From the NCBI GenBank assembly GCA_041583015.1, contig JBFHGR010000001.1:62001-126000 (forward strand): a stretch of DNA of 64,000 nt, written 5' to 3'. Under the pieces are notes generated by a model that saw nothing but the letters and a program-made list of their open reading frames with translations, was not told the origin of the DNA and did no database searches. The translations under genes were made by a program, and so were the position numbers. The DNA is from Parvicella sp041583015. GTDB lineage: Bacteria > Bacteroidota > Bacteroidia > Flavobacteriales_D > Parvicellaceae. Shown here in pieces: positions 41,001-46,698 of this stretch; position 1 is the stretch's first letter; each line of letters starts with the position of its first letter.

Positions 41001-41691
41001 TTCAAATTTCAACTATACTTTCAACGAAGAAGGAGTATACGATGTATGTATGAATGCAATTAGTGCTGATGGATGTATTACATTGGTTACTAAACCAAGT
41101 TTAATAGAAGTATACCCTCTACCAGAAGCTAATTTCATACCCGACCCAATTAATACGACATTTTTGACCCCTTACATTACTTTTTCAGATAATTCACTTG
41201 GAGGAGTAAATTATAATTGGGATTTTGGAGATAACCATGAGATGACGGGCAACATTACTACTGTATATGAAAATCAAGACGGTACAGATGGACCTATTGT
41301 TGAACCAACACATACTTTTAGCGACACGGGCTATTATGACGTTACCTTAACAATAGAAACCGAACATGGTTGTACGAGTACCTTCACTCAGACTATCTAT
41401 ATAGAAGGTGATTACACATTCTATACTCCCAATGCATTTACTCCAGATGGAGATGGTCGTAATGATACATTCAGACCATTGGGCATTGGAATAGACAGAG
41501 ATGATTATAAATTTTACATATTCAATAGATGGGGACAACTGATTTTTGAAGGATACAATCCATTTGATGAATGGGATGGTAAGTTTCAAAACGTAATGTC
41601 TCAACAAGACGTCTATGTATGGAAGGTAATCACAAAAGACTTTGAGGGGAACACTCAAGAATACATGGGACATGTAACATTAGTAAGATAA
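29044..41691 (+). CDS. Giant T9SS-secreted adhesin-like protein with about 40 SprB repeats
   Basis: A 4215-residue surface protein. Order: signal peptide (about 1-19, ending YNQAQ); an N-terminal beta domain; a T9SS-substrate domain with DCDGAIPVCQ and DDYDWAVFDV (about 137-280); two Ig/PKD-like domains (about 290-560) and a further PKD-like region; about 40 SprB repeats (about 650-3770), each of the plan CNGxCDGxAxVxxSGGTxPYTYxW to LCAGTYTVTVTDANGC; Ig and PKD domains (about 3780-4125); and the type B T9SS C-terminal domain beginning FTPDGDGRNDTFRP, with FNRWGQLIF. SprB repeats are known from the gliding adhesin of Flavobacterium johnsoniae. The gene ends the sigma factor operon and is closed by a strong terminator. 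Gliding or surface attachment is inferred. Confidence 0.93.
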   Translation: MKIILILPLLFAILYNQAQCTNTTSWGSATAPSTPSTIQISSCNYQTEYNTISGIVSGNTYTITNSCGGYITVRKNTSGGTVVSSGNAPLTFTANSNGTYYFHYNTNASCGNATNCCTTTLTCTSCLPPAPTVQDCDGAIPVCQNIYSESSAYSGTGNYPGEINSGPSCLGSGEKNDVWYTFSVINSGNLCFTIEPNDSYDDYDWAVFDVSTSGCPDIYSDASLEVSCNYSGTSGNTGPNGSSGSQNEPCIAVSTGETYVVNVSQFSTSTAGYTLDFGASSASIFDNVAPEIETVDQPISCGSSELSFHFSENILCSSIQNGDFSLSGPGGPYTLSGITGPNCASGGTQEDDFTINVSPPLTTSGNYQLCLTNTNGSVEDLCGNTAPPSCLDFTINNGITANAGNNQSMCAGGTAVNIGGAPSATGGSAPLTYAWTPTTGLSNSTIANPTASPASTTTYTLTVTDANGCQAEDEVTITVTPAPTVTVNSGTICPGGSLALTASGATTYTWTPSSGLTATTGASVTSSPATTQVYTVTGSTPGCPNSTANATVTVSPAINPNFSIAGDQCLGTNSITLTNTGTAGTYSWSFSGGTPATGTGSPVTTSFSTTGNHNITLTTTVGTCNNSITIPVNIYADPTVVVTPNSASCFAECDGSITAVASGTSGYNYNWGAAGTGTTLTNQCSGPYNVTVTDINGCTVSGTGTITQPTALTATDTPGTIACNGETTTVVVAASGGTPPYSGTGTFTVSAGPYSYTVTDAEGCDITVSGSITEPAALTATATEGTITCNGGTTSIVVTASGGTPPYSGDGTFTVSAGAYSYTVTDASGCTFTVTGTLTQPSPIVPSIVNQTDVLCNGASTGAVTIGAAGGSGSYTYNIGTGAQASGLFSGLTADNYTITVADATDATCTETISVTISEPTPLTATIAPVSVACNGDCDGQATVTPSGGSGAYTYSWDNTSFDATATTLANLCAATYNVTVADAAAPSCTVSASITVSEPTPITLNPSSTPANCGISDGTASVVASGGSGTYTDYQWTPAPGGGQGTATATGLPAGPFTVEVTDNNNCTQDIIINVANNTAPTISEVMASHIDADCFGASSGEAEVSGSGGTGALSYSWSPSGGTGTSATGLAAGSYTVTVTDANSCSDAVTVTITEPTVVNAVASVTANATCNGNSDGIANVNVSGGTAGYTYQWFDSGNNAIVGATAATANGLSAGDYYVEVTDLNSCSATSNIITITEPISVNATGTESPALCNGGNTGSIDLNPTGGDGNYSYAWTGPSGFNSNIQDPSGLIAGTYDVTVTDGAGCIASATVIVTEPTLLTLTTSGNDAHCGQADGDVTANGSNGTGALTYEWFSDAGLSTNIGSGATIGSLSAGTYYTQVTDANGCQTSASITISDLAGPTVSAVVDADATGPGLCNGSGTATGVGGTGALTYLWDNANTNTTATDLCQGNNCVTVTDAAGCTDTDCITINEPSGVTVVITGVDLSCNGICIGEADVTASGGVGGYTYAWSHGPTAEDLTGLCAGTYTVTVSDANGNTGVESITISEPSAINITSSTSVDALCFGSCDGSINAAASDGTGTLAFEWFDASSNSVGNTSSVTSLCAGTYNLVVTDDNGCTETSNVTVGEPADIIPTPSTTNSNCGQPDGTVSVTALGGTTSGDYTYSWSDATPTVIGATSSINNLIAGTYSVTITDDNGCFATTTATITDLGGATLSETHINTNCNGSSDGSINLTIAGGTSPLDYSWTGPSGFTATTQDLNGLLAGTYDVTVTDAVNCTASISVTITEPPLIVLTPSSIQATCYGSATGEVSVASTGGTGAMTFNWFDDVVLANNIGSGNNLTGLSAGTYYVLGTDANSCESNSSIVISEPDEITITLSSGDASCGQLDGSLAITNTIGGSGNYTNTEWVDASNNLVTDVNAVAAGTYTVTITDDAGCTGVASIGVNDLAGPSTSLTAAASASCAGVCDGTALISVSGGTPGYTYVWTPVPASGQGTNSISGLCAGDYTATVTDANGCVDNILVTILEPTPLVTTINSIDDVTINGNSDGAIYSSSTGGTPGYTYQWYNSCPPGTIIGQTTADASGLSIGDYSIIVSDSKGCHDTACATITEPSTISIVETVTNTSCFTGCDGEISIVATGGVPGYTYTWYDNTNTPIGQNSTVASGLCAGDYYVEVTDQNGAVQTSNTFTVGEPTQITITNTTVSDFNGAVISCNGQCDGIVNSVATGGTAPYTYLWNDASNQATATANNLCDGTYTVTVTDANGCIETEDITVTEPTILTNTQSQQDVSCNSACDGTATAAPSGGTGSYSYQWNDPSLSTTATVSSLCAGPYNVVISDDNGCSIIESYTITEPVALVLNSSTQGSNCGQNDGNATVTIVSGDAPFTYLWDANAGSVTTPTANNLFSGCYDVTVTDANGCSELLNVCVQDLGAPTVTLLTQTDVSCSGGNNGFAQIQVTNGNAPYTYSWSDCSGNTISQSTASAFNLTAGCYTGSMVDNVGCTGSVSVTIIEPTALNSTISNSTDVTCFGYCDGTATVTAGGGTAPYTYLWNDASNQTTATATGLCPGTYNVDVIDANLCIQTLSVTINEPLEILLATTEIDAFCNTATGSATVNITSGGAGSFSYLWTPGNQTTQTATGLTPGTYDIEVTDVDGCIQTTSATVGDIPASTAIIGTIHNVSCNGGNDGQIDVSISGTGTAPYTYQWNTASGTPLTGQTNALASGLIAGDYYVEVTDANGCTSISNIDIVTEPSVLTVIVNESPTLCNGDCSGQAQAFPSGGTAPYSYNWDDALNQTTDLANSLCSQLYNVDITDNNGCTVNGQINITEPTAIQLDSTVTNANCGLPDGSACVTASGGVAPYTYTWPDGTTNSCHTDLLAGSYLVEVTDANGCIESIVVEIQDLNGPTATITNSSDALCFSDCNGSATVDMTGGAGSSFTVQWDANALNQTTPTASNLCAGTYTVTITDDLGCNASTSVNITEPDTIQQNINLTHNTCFNSCDGEANINVIGGTVPYTFTWLDNANNNIGTGTSINSLCASNYGINIVDANGCLVNANFTITEPIQVTGSTTATDVQCFGACDGSATVSGADGVSPYTYAWDAATGNQTGAVASSLCPGVYDVVITDANGCIGNTQATIVEPTLLTANIDLTGDITCNSACDGFAQVSVSGGTPIYSYSWSNNSGTSAVASNLCAGAYTITVTDANGCVATDNTTLTEPQTLTASSSVTNLSCFQSCDGMASVSPSGGTAPYNYQWDNSTFATTSSFSNECAGTYSCVITDINNCQITKIVNITQPNPLQITANITSSNCGQDNGQICTNTNGGTAPYTFQWNDPSTQTGACAFNLFANCYNFTVTDANACVSDTLLCINDIAGPTVTNIDVVDVTCFGDANGSVEFSASGGVGVLTSEIIDQTNTVINTGSTLATNLNGGCYTLIVEDGAGCIASNVQCVSEPNVLNSAVTQSTDALCNLASNGTATASANGGSIPYTYSWNGGTAPNSASNSGLAAGSYTVTVTDINGCTSQSSVVINEPAPIDIIETITDVSCFGGNSGAISLTASGGTPFYLYAWTPNVASGPNVGQLPSGNYSILLTDANGCTFNENYVINEPTALTPIISSVTNPTCEQCNGEISVSTTGGTPVYTYSWTNGNTPNSASNTGFCPGVQTLTVTDGNGCTADISHNLVNRASPTIDSIIVTAPLCFGTSTGSATVYGSSETFHTNDFTYAWDANANNQNVMTAVALPDGNYCVTITDPNGCIASACEQIIEPNLLEAVPDGATTICYGDSTAVWASGQGGTIPYTITWTTPGMTGNGPITVAPSVTTDYCFSVKDNNGCQSTAACIEIEVREPLSIDLTPSTFICENGDIDLTAIALGGDATGYTFDWVDDNNTVIPDLETGNQSDITVAPTSATWYYVTLSDGCSIDAIDSTEISISPNPVAFLSAADSNGCEPFEALFIGNSDIGVTYEFDIDCDGVNEYSGPNSNFNYTFNEEGVYDVCMNAISADGCITLVTKPSLIEVYPLPEANFIPDPINTTFLTPYITFSDNSLGGVNYNWDFGDNHEMTGNITTVYENQDGTDGPIVEPTHTFSDTGYYDVTLTIETEHGCTSTFTQTIYIEGDYTFYTPNAFTPDGDGRNDTFRPLGIGIDRDDYKFYIFNRWGQLIFEGYNPFDEWDGKFQNVMSQQDVYVWKVITKDFEGNTQEYMGHVTLVR
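30985..40370 (+). repeat. SprB repeat array inside the giant adhesin gene
   Basis: About 40 units of roughly 70-85 codons each. Two kinds are seen: a common kind with a CNG/CFG-x-CDG opening, ending in an EP linker, and a rarer kind opening NCGQxDG and ending in a DLxGP-T linker (examples near 32080, 33050, 33980, 34710, 36160, 37590, 38980). Third positions differ widely between units, so the array is old or diversified. Confidence 0.85.
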
Positions 41692-41698
41692 TTCAACT

Positions 41699-41726
41699 AA
41701 AGGGACTTTTTAAAGTCCCTTTTTTT
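41699..41726 (+). terminator. Strong rho-independent terminator of the adhesin operon
   Basis: AAAGGGACTTT pairs with AAAGTCCCTTT and runs straight into seven T on the plus strand, starting seven bases after the stop at 41691. The T-run touches the -7 element of the next gene. Confidence 0.93.
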
Positions 41727-41733
41727 ATATTTG
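41726..41733 (+). promoter_or_regulatory. Candidate -7 element of the ArsC-like gene
   Basis: TATATTTG is an exact TAnnTTTG match and ends four bases before the ATG at 41738. Any -33 element would lie inside the terminator hairpin just upstream. Confidence 0.5.
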
Positions 41734-41737
41734 CAAT

Positions 41738-42085
41738 ATGAGTTTAGAGTTATACCATAACCCAAGATGTAGCAAAAGTCGAGAAGCAAAAGCATTGCTA
41801 GAAAAAGAGAACAAAGAATTTTCAGTAAGATTATACTTAAATGATTCTCCATCTAAAAATGAGTTAAAAAATCTTGTTAAGAAACTTGGTATTCCTGCCG
41901 AGGATCTCATTCGTAAAAAAGAAAAAGTATTCTTAGCGCAAAGTAAAAGGAAAGATCTTTCGGATGAAGAAGCCATAAATTTAATGTATGAAAATCCTAT
42001 ATTAATAGAACGTCCAATTGTCATAAAAGATAACAAGGCGGTAATTGGCAGACCAATTGATAATATCATAGCTCTTCTAAAATAG
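41738..42085 (+). CDS. ArsC/Spx-like arsenate reductase family protein
   Basis: The 115 residues form a thioredoxin-fold reductase of the glutaredoxin-dependent arsenate reductase family. The active cysteine is Cys11 in YHNPRCSKSRE; ERPIVIKDNKAVIGRP is the family's C-terminal signature. It may reduce arsenate or act as an Spx-like redox protein; no ars operon genes are nearby. It has a probable leaderless promoter. Expression is likely separate from the giant adhesin because of the terminator between them. Confidence 0.9.
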   Translation: MSLELYHNPRCSKSREAKALLEKENKEFSVRLYLNDSPSKNELKNLVKKLGIPAEDLIRKKEKVFLAQSKRKDLSDEEAINLMYENPILIERPIVIKDNKAVIGRPIDNIIALLK

Positions 42086-42087
42086 CA

Positions 42088-43023
42088 TTGCATATTTACA
42101 ATTTAAAAGAAATAAAATTATCTGATATCAAAGTTGGCAATACTTTGTATACTTCGGAATTATGGCTTAATGTATATGGCGATTCGTTAAAAATTATTGG
42201 GATTTTTAATAAGGCCAAAGAACTTATAGGCTCCTTCAATTTGTATTATGGATCTAAATTAGGTCAGCAATACATTATCACTCCTCCCTATTCTACAGAC
42301 ATAGGATTATGGTATGAAGACAATAGCAAAACCAATTTTCAAAAACATAAATTATTAAAAAATATTCTACATAATATTGCGGAATATCTAAGAAGTCAAA
42401 AGGTAATATTTATTGATATTGTTCTTCCTTACCACATTACAGACATTCAACCTTTTCTCTGGAATAATTTTGACGGCAATATTAAATACACCTATTTGCT
42501 GGACCTAAATTTAACAGCGCAACAGTTACTAGAAAACATGTCGCCAGAGAGAAGGAAGAACATTAAAGATGGAGAAAAAAAAATCACATCATTCATATGC
42601 GATGACTTTCAATTGGCCAAGACTAAATTTATTGAATCTCTTTCAGAAAACAAAGCGCATTTTAATAGTTCAATTGTAGAAAGTATCGTCACCAAATTCC
42701 CCAATAAAGATAACCACATTTGCATTGGCACAAAAGTTAATGACCAATTGAGCAGTATTCACTTTATAACTAAAGATAAAAATACAGCTAATTATATTTT
42801 TGGATGGAGTGACAAGAAAATCTCCAGTTCGGCTGGGACTTATGGATTGTGGAAATGTATTCTAAGTGCAAAAATGCAAGGTGTTAAAAATTTCAATTTT
42901 GCTGGTTCTGCAATACCAGCAATTGAAAAATACTTCAGAGGATTTGGAGGAGTTCTGACGCCAGAATTCAATATAAAAACTCAAAATTTTATCGGAAAAA
43001 AACTTATTCAATTGAAAAGATGA
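42088..43023 (+). CDS. FemAB/GNAT-like acyltransferase
   Basis: The 311 residues have no signal peptide. The middle (YTYLLDLNLTAQQLLENMSPERRKNIKDGEKK) follows the pattern of FemAB-like and CelD-like acyltransferases, and the end (TYGLWKCILSAKMQGVKNFNFAGSAIPAIEKYFRGFGG) resembles the second GNAT fold of that group. Such enzymes in polysaccharide loci transfer amino-acyl or acyl groups to sugars. The start is uncertain: a TTG at 42088, two bases past the ArsC stop, is the first candidate and there is no early ATG. It is the first gene of the plus-strand polysaccharide arm. Confidence 0.7.
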   Translation: MHIYNLKEIKLSDIKVGNTLYTSELWLNVYGDSLKIIGIFNKAKELIGSFNLYYGSKLGQQYIITPPYSTDIGLWYEDNSKTNFQKHKLLKNILHNIAEYLRSQKVIFIDIVLPYHITDIQPFLWNNFDGNIKYTYLLDLNLTAQQLLENMSPERRKNIKDGEKKITSFICDDFQLAKTKFIESLSENKAHFNSSIVESIVTKFPNKDNHICIGTKVNDQLSSIHFITKDKNTANYIFGWSDKKISSSAGTYGLWKCILSAKMQGVKNFNFAGSAIPAIEKYFRGFGGVLTPEFNIKTQNFIGKKLIQLKR

Positions 43024-43066
43024 TTTTCTAGTCATAAGTAATACTTATTTACTTCGAGTAACTTTA

Positions 43067-43074
43067 TATCTTTG
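43067..43074 (+). promoter_or_regulatory. Candidate -7 element of the first flippase gene
   Basis: TATCTTTG is an exact TAnnTTTG match, ending 12 bases before the ATG at 43087. The TTG at 43072 that extends the open frame lies inside it. Confidence 0.5.
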
Positions 43075-43086
43075 CTTTCATTAATA

Positions 43087-44379
43087 ATGTCAATGCTCTC
43101 AAAACTAAAAAAGTCTGAATACCTGAAGAACTCGTTCACTCTGATTTTCGGCACTGCCTTAGTCCAAGTAATACCTTTTTTATTACAACCTATCTTAAGA
43201 AGGATATACTCTGATGAGGACTTTGGTAATTTCGCGATTTATTACAGTATCGTATCTGTACTTTCTGTTGCTGCAAACCTAAGGTATGCCAATAGTATTG
43301 TGATTCCAAAAAAAAATAAGGAAGCCATTTCTCTTTTAACAGGTGCATTAATTTTAAACTTACTGTTTTCTATTGTTACCTTCATCATTCTTTTAAGCGC
43401 AGGGACTCCCATCTTTGACTACTTTAATGTTAAAGGTTTTCTTAGGTCAAACTTCTGGGTTATACCATTAGGTGTATTTCTAATTTCCTCCAATCTGACC
43501 TTCAATTTTTGGTTAACTCGGATGAAAAAATTTAGAGGAATAGTTTTGAATAAAGGAGCAAGAAGAATTTCTGAGGGCTCAGCTCAATTAGTTTTTAGTT
43601 CCCTATTTAAGAAATCTGGATTATTGATAGGCTCTTTGGTTGGTGATTTTGTAAATCTTATCATCTTCTTTTTTCAATTTAAAAAATCAGAAGGAACATT
43701 CAAAGGAGTAACTTCACCTGAGGTAAAAAGTGCCCTTAAAGAACAAATAGAATTCCCTAAATATTCATTCTTACCTTCATTTCTAAACATACTGAGCACT
43801 CACATCCCTGTATTAATTGTATCTGCGATGTACGCCAAATCATTAGTTGGTCAATTTGATGGCAGCAGACAAATGTTAGCATTGCCCTTGGCATTAATTT
43901 CCGCTTCAATAAGTCAGGTTCTTTATCAAAAATTAGTTGAATTAATTAATCAAAATAAGCCTGTAGCCAATATAGTTTGGACAAACTTCTTAGTACTATT
44001 CGGGATGGCTACTATAGGAACAATTGTGGTTTACTTTTTTGGAGTAGAACTCTATACTATCTTCCTTGGAGGAGACTACCGAATGGCTGGTGAGATGTCG
44101 CAAATTTTAATTTTCTCTTATGCAATTAGATTTATTGTTTCTCCACTTTCTATGATTTTCATGGCTACAAAAAAATTAAAACTAAGTGCAATATGGCAGG
44201 TGATTTATTTCACAATAATTTGCAGTTTATTTCTTATCGACAAGTGTAGCATAGAAGAAATGATTTATTACATTGTGACAATTGACATTATTTCTTATCT
44301 TATATATGCAGTTTTTATTTTATACACTGTAAAGCAAACCGACAAAACAGTTACACTACCTCCCAATAAAAACAATTAA
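43087..44379 (+). CDS. Wzx-type polysaccharide flippase (first copy)
   Basis: Inner-membrane flippase of the PST/MOP family that turns lipid-linked sugar units to the periplasm. Of 430 residues, about 12-13 form membrane helices; the N-terminal FGTALVQVIPFLLQPILRRIYSDEDFG is typical of the family. The start is set at ATG 43087 (or 43093), as the upstream TTG belongs to the promoter. It is followed after 11 bases by a polymerase-like gene, forming a Wzx-Wzy pair. A second flippase lies at 50038. Confidence 0.9.
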   Translation: MSMLSKLKKSEYLKNSFTLIFGTALVQVIPFLLQPILRRIYSDEDFGNFAIYYSIVSVLSVAANLRYANSIVIPKKNKEAISLLTGALILNLLFSIVTFIILLSAGTPIFDYFNVKGFLRSNFWVIPLGVFLISSNLTFNFWLTRMKKFRGIVLNKGARRISEGSAQLVFSSLFKKSGLLIGSLVGDFVNLIIFFFQFKKSEGTFKGVTSPEVKSALKEQIEFPKYSFLPSFLNILSTHIPVLIVSAMYAKSLVGQFDGSRQMLALPLALISASISQVLYQKLVELINQNKPVANIVWTNFLVLFGMATIGTIVVYFFGVELYTIFLGGDYRMAGEMSQILIFSYAIRFIVSPLSMIFMATKKLKLSAIWQVIYFTIICSLFLIDKCSIEEMIYYIVTIDIISYLIYAVFILYTVKQTDKTVTLPPNKNN

Positions 44380-44390
44380 CTTTACAAGTC

Positions 44391-45590
44391 ATGAAAGCGA
44401 TTTTACAAAATCATTTAGGCGCGATAATATATGTGTTAATTTTACTCGGATTAAACATTGGAGTGATAACCTACACAGGGGTGGCTCACATAGACAAAAT
44501 GGCTCTTGTTACAATTACTTTTATCGGGTTTTACGTTTTGTTTTCAAAATATTCCCCAATCATAAAAACAAAAGTTCCCTTTTTCTCCTTCAAACCAAAC
44601 AAAAACATTGGCATATATATTCTTGCCGGCATATCATTAACAATTTTCATACTTGATTTCATCTACACAAATGGACTCCCTGGTTTTTCACTTTTTAAGG
44701 TTGAGACTACTTCCGAAGTTTTAGCACTAAGGCAAGGAATTCACGTTAACAGTCCAAAGTGGATGATTTACCTTTCAAGTTTCAACCTTAAAGGATTCTT
44801 TCCTTTTTGCATTTTGCTACTGTATATAACGAAAAGAACTGCTTTATTCTGGATATTCACCATAATAGGAGTTTGTTATTCATTTGGGCTACTTCAAAAA
44901 AGTTATATCATTTCCATGATTCTTCCATCACTTATTTACACTTTAATTAATAAAAAATATTGGGTATCTGCAGGACTGTTAGCAGCAATATCTTTGGTCA
45001 TTGTTGTTTTAATTGCAGGGCCAGCAAAAAAAATAGACGATACTAGAGGTCCAGTAATTGCAGAGCAAAAAGTTGATCAGAATGAATTACCACTATATAT
45101 TCGAGTTGTTATTGGACTCAATAAAAGAATATTTTTAGTACCTGGAGAAATGGTTGCTAGTTGGTTTGACTTAATCCCTGAAAAAAAACCATATTTATAT
45201 GGAGCAGGCTACCCACTTCTTCCCAAATTGTTAAACAAAGAAAATATAGATTATAATAAAGTTTTATACCCACTCATTCGACCACAGTATGCCGAAAGAG
45301 GACTATCAGGCAGTGTAAATACAGCAACCTTCATGAGAGAATATTCAAATTTCGGGTACATAGGGCTAGTAATATCTTCTTTATTTATGAGTCTCTTCTT
45401 ATTATTATTGCAAAGGTTGTTTCAACACAAATTTGCATTATTTACCTCTTTAAATCTAATGTACATATTGCTTTTAAGTTCTTCCAATTTATGGACGCTA
45501 CTAGTTAGTGGAGGATGGCTTATAACAATTTTACTATTTATTATATACAAAGATATTCTCCAAAAAAGTATTGAAAATGAAAAGCACTAG
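44391..45590 (+). CDS. Polysaccharide polymerase-like membrane protein (Wzy type)
   Basis: Hydrophobic protein of 399 residues with about ten membrane helices and one long periplasmic loop (about residues 210-315), as expected of oligosaccharide repeat unit polymerases. The segment LALRQGIHVNSPKWMIYLSS resembles the loop of the O-antigen polymerase family. The families diverge strongly, so the call rests on topology and context: it lies between a flippase and a GT4 transferase and overlaps the latter by 14 bases. Confidence 0.75.
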   Translation: MKAILQNHLGAIIYVLILLGLNIGVITYTGVAHIDKMALVTITFIGFYVLFSKYSPIIKTKVPFFSFKPNKNIGIYILAGISLTIFILDFIYTNGLPGFSLFKVETTSEVLALRQGIHVNSPKWMIYLSSFNLKGFFPFCILLLYITKRTALFWIFTIIGVCYSFGLLQKSYIISMILPSLIYTLINKKYWVSAGLLAAISLVIVVLIAGPAKKIDDTRGPVIAEQKVDQNELPLYIRVVIGLNKRIFLVPGEMVASWFDLIPEKKPYLYGAGYPLLPKLLNKENIDYNKVLYPLIRPQYAERGLSGSVNTATFMREYSNFGYIGLVISSLFMSLFLLLLQRLFQHKFALFTSLNLMYILLLSSSNLWTLLVSGGWLITILLFIIYKDILQKSIENEKH

Positions 45591-46698
45591 TATCTGTCAT
45601 GTAACATCTGTCCACAATTGGGACGATGTTAGAATTTTCAAAAAGCAATGCATATCTCTAGCTAAACACTTTGATGATGTATCACTGGTTGCTCCAAATG
45701 CCCCAAATGAAACGGTAAATGGTGTCAATGTGATAGGAGTAGAATTTCCTGAGATAAAAAACAGAAAAAAAAGGTTCTTTGAATTAAGGAAATTAATCAT
45801 TCAAAAAGCGATTGAAGTTGATGCTGACATATACCAGTTTCATGACCCAGAGTTATTACCATTTGTCAAAAAACTAAAAAAACTTAATAAAAAAGTAATT
45901 TACGACTCTCATGAAAATGCTCCTGCAACCATCCTTACCAAGGATTGGTTAAAATTTACATGGTTAAAAAAACTTATCTCCAGCACATATAACATGTATG
46001 AAAAAAATACATCCAATAAATGTGACGGAATTATTTCTGTTTTACCTAAGATTACAAGTTCATTTAAACATTCTTTATCGGAAACTATATATAACTATCC
46101 TATTTTAACATCGAATACTATTGTCACAAAAACTTGTGGACAAGGCGAGGTTTTCAACATAGTTTATCACGGTGGATTAACAAGACAAAGAGGGATAAAA
46201 GAAGTTTGTGCTGCTATTAACTTACTAAATCAACCTAATTTTAAATTGCACCTAGTTGGCAAATGGGAGTCAGAAGAATTTGAACTTGAATGTACTAGTT
46301 TAATCAAAGACAAAACTAAGTTTAAAAACTATGGGTTGGTCAGTTACGAAGCTTGCCAGGAAGTCCTAAAGAATTCCCATATAGGGTTAGTACTTTTGCA
46401 TCACTCTCCAAATTACTTGTACTCACTTCCTATAAAACTATATGAATATGTGGTAAATGGCATGGCAGTACTTATGTCTGATATTCCATTTTGGCAAGAA
46501 GAATTTGGAGATTTTGTTGAGTTTGCCAACCCAATGGATGCACAACAAGTCGTATCCAAACTTGAATACCTAATGGATAATTTTAGTCTAGTTCAAACTA
46601 AAATTAGCAACTTTCAGAAAGTTATTATTGAAAGCCAATCGTGGCAAGCAGAAGAAAAGAAATTGGTTAAATTTTACGAGAAAGTTATTGCTCAATAA
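45577..46698 (+). CDS. GT4-like glycosyltransferase
   Basis: The 373 residues show a GT-B layout: N-terminal VTSVHNWDDVRIFKKQCISLA and DIYQFHDPELLPF, and a C-terminal domain with VYHGGLTRQRGIKEVC and the donor-binding area LPIKLYEYVVNGMAVL. The pattern HDPELL is typical of a group of bacteroidal GT4-like enzymes. ATG 45577 is chosen over TTG 45571. The gene starts within the end of the polymerase gene, and its last 14 bases overlap the end of a gene on the other strand. Substrates are unknown. Confidence 0.87.
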   Translation: MKSTSICHVTSVHNWDDVRIFKKQCISLAKHFDDVSLVAPNAPNETVNGVNVIGVEFPEIKNRKKRFFELRKLIIQKAIEVDADIYQFHDPELLPFVKKLKKLNKKVIYDSHENAPATILTKDWLKFTWLKKLISSTYNMYEKNTSNKCDGIISVLPKITSSFKHSLSETIYNYPILTSNTIVTKTCGQGEVFNIVYHGGLTRQRGIKEVCAAINLLNQPNFKLHLVGKWESEEFELECTSLIKDKTKFKNYGLVSYEACQEVLKNSHIGLVLLHHSPNYLYSLPIKLYEYVVNGMAVLMSDIPFWQEEFGDFVEFANPMDAQQVVSKLEYLMDNFSLVQTKISNFQKVIIESQSWQAEEKKLVKFYEKVIAQ

